Source: Ashinkailepas kermadecensis (Eukaryota; Arthropoda; Thecostraca; Neolepadidae). Taken from it: a stretch of 64,000 bases of DNA. The notes under the pieces were generated by a model. It was not told the DNA's origin and made no database searches. It worked only from the letters and a program-made list of their open reading frames with translations. Within the stretch, counting starts at the first letter, position 1. Every line of letters begins with the position of its first letter. This document shows, in pieces, positions 59,601-64,000 of the stretch. The position numbers and the translations under genes are program-made. Location: the NCBI GenBank assembly GCA_034440615.1, contig JAOTOM010004355.1, positions 124,001 through 188,000 on the forward strand, in the 5' to 3' direction.

Positions 59601-60350
59601 GAGCCACGTCTCGGACAGAGCCATGATGTCATATTTACGGTTGTGGAGGTCGTTGGAGAGTTCCAGCAGTTTTGGCTTTAGCGACTGAATGTTAATTGAT
59701 CCTATCAGGAGATCGTCGGTAGCGGCGCGGCCGCCCCGCGACCTTTGTCCGCGCGCGCCACGGCGCTGCGGCGCCCGTGGTGGTTTGTCGCCGACCGCCG
59801 CGCCGGTGCGTGGCTGCCTTGGTACTGGACGGTCTGTGCCGGCAGCCGACTGCGGCCGCCGCAGCGCACCACCCCGCCCCAACACGGCCGGGCCAGCCGG
59901 CCGCTGGGGGACGTCCCCGCCCGGAGCCGGCCGACCGTCGACCGGCGCGTGGCCTTGGACTTGCTGCTCGGGGGAGATGACACCACTGCCCAGAGCCAAT
60001 GGGGTGCTGGGCAGAGCGGACGAGTCGGCCCGGGTCGGCGGCTCGAGCCATGGTGCTTGGGGGGTGGTGACGTCAGTGGCGGCGTACGAGAGAACGGTCG
60101 GCCGGGGGCCGCGGCACGACCGCTGCGGGCCGGTCCGACGGGTCGGCCGTCCGATACCGACGCTTCGCAGCAATCGGGGAAGATGCTGATTGTGTTGATG
60201 ATGCACGGGGTTATGGGTGGCTCCAGTGCAGACCAGCACCAGAACTCGGACGATGGCGAGCAACGTCAGGAGACGTACGATGTCACGATGCATGGCACGA
60301 GTCACTGACGGCCCGGTCTGCAGTTAATCCTGGTAAATCCTGTTCACGAT
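56665..60350 (-). mobile_element. L2-like (APE-type) LINE, apparently near full length
   Basis: Comprises a short 5' leader, one long ORF, a 3' UTR of about 200 bases and a tail of ATACA-type repeats (reverse complement of about 56670-56700), as in many arthropod L2/CR1-group LINEs. The 5' border is uncertain; no separate ORF1 was found upstream. It lies within the hAT unit, so it inserted after the hAT did. Confidence 0.8.
56898..60305 (-). CDS. Endonuclease-reverse transcriptase, uninterrupted 1135 aa
   Basis: Residues 1-200 are a low-complexity, Pro/Arg-rich region that opens with a hydrophobic stretch. From about 200 comes an APE-type endonuclease: E232 in ALSETWL, SLYRPPR at 309-315, GDLN at 348-351, and SPH at 412-414 where SDH is usual. 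RT follows: NFRPIS at 696-701, QHGFRPHHSTETAL, motif A with D768 (LIDLSKCFD), motif B QGSALGPLLF at 825-834, motif C YADD at 853-856, then thumb and a C-terminal domain ending RYNRLPAEL near 1101-1109. There is no stop or shift, unlike every other LINE here, so it is the youngest. Best fit is the L2 group; CR1 or Rex1 relatives are alternatives. The SPH change could mean a dead endonuclease or a clade feature. Confidence 0.9.
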   Translation of the reverse strand: MTRAMHRDIVRLLTLLAIVRVLVLVCTGATHNPVHHQHNQHLPRLLRSVGIGRPTRRTGPQRSCRGPRPTVLSYAATDVTTPQAPWLEPPTRADSSALPSTPLALGSGVISPEQQVQGHAPVDGRPAPGGDVPQRPAGPAVLGRGGALRRPQSAAGTDRPVPRQPRTGAAVGDKPPRAPQRRGARGQRSRGGRAATDDLLIGSINIQSLKPKLLELSNDLHNRKYDIMALSETWLRPSTPNRLLVLPGYTLHRADRPDRRGYGGVAVAIKEGITASTMKLGVASNTESKLESLWSIIKLDRGRQLVICSLYRPPRHTATALQADFEDLELQLQRVYINHPSATVIMCGDLNCDLKKTRHDRGRLRLEEFLRDYSLCQTVTSSTYATGSLLDVCIVQNRDVVKECRTSHCHFSPHSYVCTRVNVPRSRCKPTVVRSRCIKRIEMGSFLHDLHSADWGGVYNSPTVCDKWRNFLTTFLPILDSHAPERNVTIRNPTAPPVTVDTKALMARRRQVLRDGGRESTGYRELNRAVRSAIRRDTRSDITKRIHEQGAHTVWRNLRAVIASKKTAQKVQPQLAGDDLNAYFVSVGPKVAAEIAALGEVPALDCRLPRVGACAFVLLPTDFTTLHRTILTMRSSAARGSDGLCIRALKLSYTAIGDVLLHIINASLTQSEFPDSWKHSIIHPIHKSGDPADPSNFRPISIIPVISKVVERVVQKQLYHYLSQNHLLSASQHGFRPHHSTETALLSVTDRILTATDSGEISLLCLIDLSKCFDIIDHDILLRKLRLYGVETSWFESYLRGHTQSVTLTGSGVSQPRANTMGVFQGSALGPLLFSVFANDMALFSPEGNVVQYADDTQVLVTGRKNELPALISHMESILGSLDVWFRANALKVNATKTQLITFGSRQNLRNLPNFQVTFRDAPLKPCSEVKNLGITFDQTLSWDAHVSHVSRCCTGTLAGLSHARNLIPDGMITTLVTALVLSHVRYCISVYGNGTKRNMHKIQKILNFGARVIFGRRKFDHVSDLRERLGWPTAQQLANISTLSLAHRLMTRGEPETLASGFRQNSSVRERNTRQDQLLHVPRSKTETGKRRFLCRAPDRYNRLPAELTELTPQQFTRAVKRHLLAGLPDSPAS

Positions 60351-61548
60351 GATGATGATGTCGGGACCTGTTTATGTCACTTTCACATTCGCTCTCCACT
60401 ATTGTTCACACAATCACTCTGATTTTCGTCCGCGGACAAGGCACGAGGGGTACGGGGAGGAGAGCCAGCGCTCGCAGCCGCTCACCGCGGCGCGCTCAGC
60501 TGGACTGTTTGAGACATTGCTTAAATTACACAAGTCAGGACTTCGAGCAATCGTGCTCAAATCACCGGAACAAAACCTATATAATGCCACGCATTGCAAA
60601 ATACTTGATATTTTCATCAATAAAGTTGAACATGTGTTGCTATAACAAGAACAATGCTATTTGTTCACAAAAAAAAGATCATGCTTGTATTCCAGACTAA
60701 GTTTTAGGATATTACAGAAGACATACATAAACTGGTTAAAATATGTTATATCCAGTACACATTTCCTTCATATATAGGAGAAAAAAAGTAATCTGCAGCC
60801 AAATTGATTCCAAATGAACCAAATTACACAAATTGATACCATATGTTTAAAAAAAACCTTCGGATGACGTCATGCAGGCATGAAAGAAAACTTCCATCTA
60901 CCTTCTAGTAAAGGTACCTTTGTTTGTTATTTGTCACACGCACGTCTGATTTGATATCAGACGCGCAGGTGACAAATAATAAGCCAACGGAATTTTATTC
61001 AGTGCAAATGCCAATTCCAGTGCAGGACAATGTCGGTTCCATATTCTTTTTCACAATTACAACCTATTTATGTGTTGTACTCATGGTACTAGGATTGACT
61101 CGTGCATGATACTGATTGTGGATACCAAGCTTAACATTAATAATTATTTGTAGTTATTGTAGGTAATTGGTTTTTGGTAAATAACTTCAGTACTGGTACC
61201 CTTCATTCTTTACTCACTGGCAGATTAGAAGTTGGCAATTGTATTGCTAAGCATGAATAATTATGCTGTGTTTTTACTCCCTACTTTGTGTCATTACATA
61301 ATATTCACACATATACATGCTTCATATTATTTGTTCATAACATGCATTTGAGTCACAAGACTCAAATGACTCGTTGTGATTCAAATGATTGACTCATGAT
61401 TCAACTCATTTATTTTTTAGAAAGATGTGATTCAACTCACGACGTAAAATATGTTTTGTGGAAAAGAATCGATTCAACTCTCGACTCATCCAAAAACGAT
61501 TGATTCATGAGTCGATTCTTGATTCAACTCGAGTCGAGCACAAGTCTG
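60351..61548. other. Right interior of the hAT unit
   Basis: No gene recognised. It includes a hairpin (60927-60979) and, from 61350, the GATTCAACTC subterminal repeats of the hAT. Confidence 0.55.
60927..60979. repeat. Imperfect palindrome, 23-base arms
   Basis: Arms TTATTTGTCACACGCACG.. (60927-60949) and its inverse (60957-60979) match at 20 of 23 positions around a 7-base loop. It may be a minimal MITE or simply a hairpin. Confidence 0.75.
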
Positions 61549-61556
61549 ATACTATC

Positions 61557-62146
61557 CTGTATGGAATGACAATTCATGATTTTCCTGACATACGAGAGTA
61601 TACCTCCTTCTATCCTTGCCTTCCTTTGATAAGCATGCATGTTGTAGCATGTCAATTCAAATTCTTGCAGGTTGTCTCAAAACATGATTTCATTAACCCA
61701 TGCCTCTGTACACATACCAAATCTAGGTTTTCAGACAACATATACGCATGCAGTTTCCCAATTTTGTTCCTAACACTTCTGGAATTGACATAAATAAATG
61801 ATAAACTATTCCTTCCCTTGCTTGCAATACTTCTCCCTTTATCAGCACCATCCCCCATGACCTGCCTAGTTTTCCTGCTTCCTACTCAGAGCCTCCTCAT
61901 ACCTATTGCTGAGCAATTCCAGTCCTCTCTTGCTCATATGTAACCCATCTAGTGCAAACATTTCAGTCCTCTCAAAAAAAGTCCTCTTACAAGTCCAAGA
62001 ACCTCACCCCAAGCTCCTTGCGAATCTTGGCCACCCTGGTATTCTGCCCAATGGCCCTCGAATCCCATTCTACACTTGCATTTACCATAGGTAGGATGGA
62101 TGTTACCACTCCTCTCTTCCTACTTCCTGCTAACCTGGTGGTGGAT
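61557..62146 (-). pseudogene. CR1 LINE, 5' part: ORF1 esterase end and ORF2 start
   Basis: The minus strand first gives the end of a SGNH-esterase-like ORF1 (VTSILPMVNASVEW, AIGQNTRVAKIRKELGVRFL, then TEMFALDGLHMSKRG with the D-x-x-H of such esterases), a stop, then the start of the ORF2 endonuclease (SLSFIYVNSRSVRNKIGKL, ENLDLVCV, GGILSYVRKIM). It joins 54884 across the hAT. The 5' end stops where the GGCGGA array begins. Confidence 0.82.
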
Positions 62147-62157
62147 GCTGTGGTGAA

Positions 62158-62573
62158 GGCGGAGGCGGAGGCGGAGGCGGAGGCGGAGGCGGAGGCGGAG
62201 GCGGAGGCGGAGGCGGAGGCGGAGGCGGAGGCGGAGGCGGAGGCGGAGGCGGAGGCGGAGGCGGAGGCGGAGGCGGAGGCGGAGGCGGAGGCGGAGGCGG
62301 AGGCGGAGGCGGAGGCGGAGGCGGAGGCGGAGGCGGAGGCGGAGGCGGAGGCGGAGGCGGAGGCGGAGGCGGAGGCGGAGGCGGAGGCGGAGGCGGAGGC
62401 GGAGGCGGAGGCGGAGGCGGAGGCGGAGGCGGAGGCGGAGGCGGAGGCGGAGGCGGAGGCGGAGGCGGAGGCGGAGGCGGAGGCGGAGGCGGAGGCGGAG
62501 GCGGAGGCGGAGGTGGAGGCGGAGGTGGAGGCGGAGGTGGAGGCGGAGGCGGAGGCAGAGGCGGAGGCGGTGG
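62158..62573. repeat. GGCGGA hexanucleotide array
   Basis: About 59 perfect units (62158-62512) and several interrupted ones. The G-rich strand is a strong candidate for G-quadruplex formation. Other poly-glycine exons use mixed GGN codons; this one has been homogenised. Confidence 0.95.
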
Positions 62574-62598
62574 TGGCTTCCATTGGTGTGGTAAATAA
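62158..62598 (+). CDS. Glycine-rich peptide terminal exon (copy 5), expanded GGCGGA array
   Basis: In the glycine frame the array encodes roughly 138 glycines with one Arg near the end, then F-H-W-C-G-K and TAA at 62596-62598. The sequence after the stop matches the 3' flank of copies 1 and 3, which fixes the frame and family. The start of the exon and the acceptor are missing: the array abuts the 5' end of a CR1 insertion. It is therefore probably a pseudogene made by LINE insertion plus repeat expansion. Confidence 0.45.
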   Translation, partial: GGGGGGGGGGGGGGGGGGGGGGGGGGGGGGGGGGGGGGGGGGGGGGGGGGGGGGGGGGGGGGGGGGGGGGGGGGGGGGGGGGGGGGGGGGGGGGGGGGGGGGGGGGGGGGGGGGGGGGGGGGGGGGGGGGGGGRGGGGGGFHWCGK

Positions 62599-62802
62599 GT
62601 CGGTGATGTGGTGATCAGTCTCAGAAGAAATATCAGCCAGGGCCTCACGTACTGGCTCTGGCCATTGAGACGACAAATTACAGGTAGCGAAAACTGGTCG
62701 TCAGTAATTTATTGTCCATGTTAATAAAGGAGTGTACAGAAAGCAAGCCTTTTGGAACCAACGGTAGCTGAGAAGCGACAACAACACCAGGGACGCTGCT
62801 GT

Positions 62803-62858
<56 letters not shown>

Positions 62859-63079
62859 AACCGGCGAGTCGACCCACCGGCGAGTCCTATCAGGTAGCAT
62901 CGCTACGCGAATGGATCGGTTCCGGTTTCCATCAACACCGAACCTCAGCACCAACCATGCTGAACATTCCGAGCAATACCACAGTTGATCCAACCATGGT
63001 CACGGATGACTCGATCATGATGACGGATGACTCGATCGATCATACAGCATATGGCCACAATCCTGGTCAGCACACGGTT
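62599..63079 (+). other. 3' flank of copy 5
   Basis: Shares CTGCTGT..CGACCCACCGGCGAGTC and GGATCGGTT landmarks with copies 1-4. A 53-base AT run (62805-62857) interrupts the CTGCTGTCGACCCA landmark, with a partial repeat of CCGGCGAGTC on its right side. Confidence 0.75.
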
Positions 63080-63460
63080 ACCACGTTGGTTAGCAGGTGG
63101 TTACCACACCATGGTTACCACATCATGGTTACCACACCATAGTTACCACATCATGGTTACCACAGCATGATTACCACATCGTTGTTACCACAGCATGGTT
63201 ACCACATCATGGTTACCACATTATGGTTACCACATCATCGTTATCACATCATGGCTACCACATCATGGTTGCCACGCCGTGGCTGTCACACCATGGTTAG
63301 CACATCATGGTTACCACATCATGGATATCACACCATGGTTACCATACCATGGTTACCACACCATGGTTATCACACCAGGGTTATCACACCATGGTTACCA
63401 TACCATGGCTGCCACACCATAGTTACCACATCATGGTTACCACACCATGGCTACCACACA
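63080..63460 (+). repeat. 14-bp minisatellite downstream of copy 5
   Basis: About 27 units of GGTTACCACACCAT with variants, the inverse of the array at 3680-3915. Confidence 0.92.
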
Positions 63461-64000
63461 AGACAGGTCACAATTAGGGTGGCAACACCTTTTGTGAGAT
63501 CGTAGCCCCTTCACCGACGAGACACAGCCCGGCGCGGCCTAGGATGGACACCATGGCCGGCTGTTTTAGTCACCATGGTTTTCGTGAATCACAACTAAGG
63601 CGAACGCAAACGGAAACACCAGAATTATGGAACGTGTTTTTGGTTGTTTGCTTCCTTTTACCCTTGATACGCTGTGCTGAGTTCGAACCCTGACAGTTTT
63701 AAGTGACATTGCAAATATGGTACATATGAGGTTATTCTACAGGTCACATTCCAATAATCGGTTGACATTCTAAGATATAATATGTACAGTAAAATTGAAT
63801 ACCTCTGCAACGCGTTAAGTCTTCCTTGGCATGTGGAGGGAACCTTTAACACTGTCTGACTATTACATCAGTACATCCCATAGCCTGTTTTCAGTGAGTT
63901 GAGCATGCGCTGTTCCTCCCCTACAACCCGACAGTCAACCAACGGTCAGACAATCTGGAACGTCAGAGAGCGGCAACTGGCACAATGGGGAGCCGCGTGC
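63461..64000. other. Distal flank of copy 5; no gene recognised
   Basis: 63510-63600 matches 35630-35710 (CACCGACGAGACA and TCACCATGGTTTTC). Beyond 63700 nothing was recognised. Confidence 0.5.

Larger units (their letters stand above)
54893..61548. mobile_element. hAT element inserted in CR1 LINE, containing an L2-like LINE
   Basis: The left end CAGAATTGTGCTCCACTC and the right end in reverse complement CAGACTTGTGCTCGACTC are inverted repeats (16 of 18). ATACTATC at 54885-54892 and 61549-61556 is an exact 8-bp duplication, and removing the insertion restores the CR1 frame (CHSIQ joined to DSIHSGGVESLW). Both subterminal regions carry repeats of GATTCAACTC and GACTCAT (54950-54980; 61350-61530), as hAT transposase-binding regions do. 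No hAT transposase was recognised; most of the 6656 bp is later insertions. Confidence 0.9.

Noticed and set aside
59689..60308. Plus-strand frames of 166 and 187 codons
   Set aside because: Antisense shadows of the GC-rich N-terminus of the L2-like LINE ORF.
62130..62676. Ala-Glu, Ala-Ser and poly-Pro frames of 172-229 codons
   Set aside because: They are the other frames of the GGCGGA array. Only the glycine frame is supported, by its shared end and 3' flank.

Overview
The window reads as gene-poor, repeat-dense nuclear DNA of an arthropod. The evidence is a secreted-peptide gene with an intron, pol III genes with internal A and B boxes, LINEs of the CR1, L2-like, Jockey and R2-like types, Tc1, hAT and piggyBac elements, long AT microsatellites, and many TTAGG-type motifs. 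I cannot tell a crustacean from a chelicerate by reading alone. Assignments rest on motifs read by eye; no database was searched.

The main genic signal is a family of glycine-rich secreted peptides. Two complete genes (8235-10167 and 33061-35072, + strand) have a signal-peptide exon, a 1.7-1.8 kb phase-1 intron and a poly-glycine exon. They lie in a duplicated block of about 2.7 kb (about 7873-10594 and 32700-35530). Three more poly-glycine exons (4291-4400 minus; 15891-16006 plus; 62158-62598 plus) have no recognisable first exon nearby. All five stay open and end in Lys-stop. They are followed by a shared 3' region that, in the copies at 4.3, 35.1 and 62.6 kb, contains a 14-bp minisatellite motif.

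Layout. 0-2.1 kb: possible piggyBac transposase start and a Jockey ORF1 relic. 2.5-5.1 kb: a SINE and the minus-strand peptide exon. 5.6-7.8 kb: CR1 fragment and a dead Tc1 element that split an AT microsatellite. 7.9-10.6 kb: first complete peptide gene. 10.6-15.2 kb: hAT-ended element carrying a degenerate 21-bp array. 15.3-16.5 kb: third peptide exon. 17.9-24 kb: a 6-kb terminal-inverted-repeat element holding a hAT (exact 8-bp target duplication), which holds a piggyBac MITE and a cluster of self-nested MITEs. 25-32 kb: sparse, with one candidate promoter/first exon, an array fragment, a SINE and a piggyBac MITE. 32.7-35.7 kb: second complete peptide gene. 37.4-46.3 kb: an R2-like LINE split by a 6.5-kb hAT element. 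50.1-51.2 kb: a 0.94-kb MITE and a tRNA-Asn gene. 51.6-62.1 kb: 22-bp minisatellite, then a CR1 LINE split by a 6.7-kb hAT unit that contains an L2-like LINE with an uninterrupted 1135-codon ORF. 62.2-64 kb: fifth peptide exon, mostly a GGCGGA array.

Most of the 64 kb is therefore transposons inserted into one another. Host genes supported are the peptide family, tRNA-Asn, and weakly one first exon near 25.7 kb. Exons split by long introns could have escaped reading.
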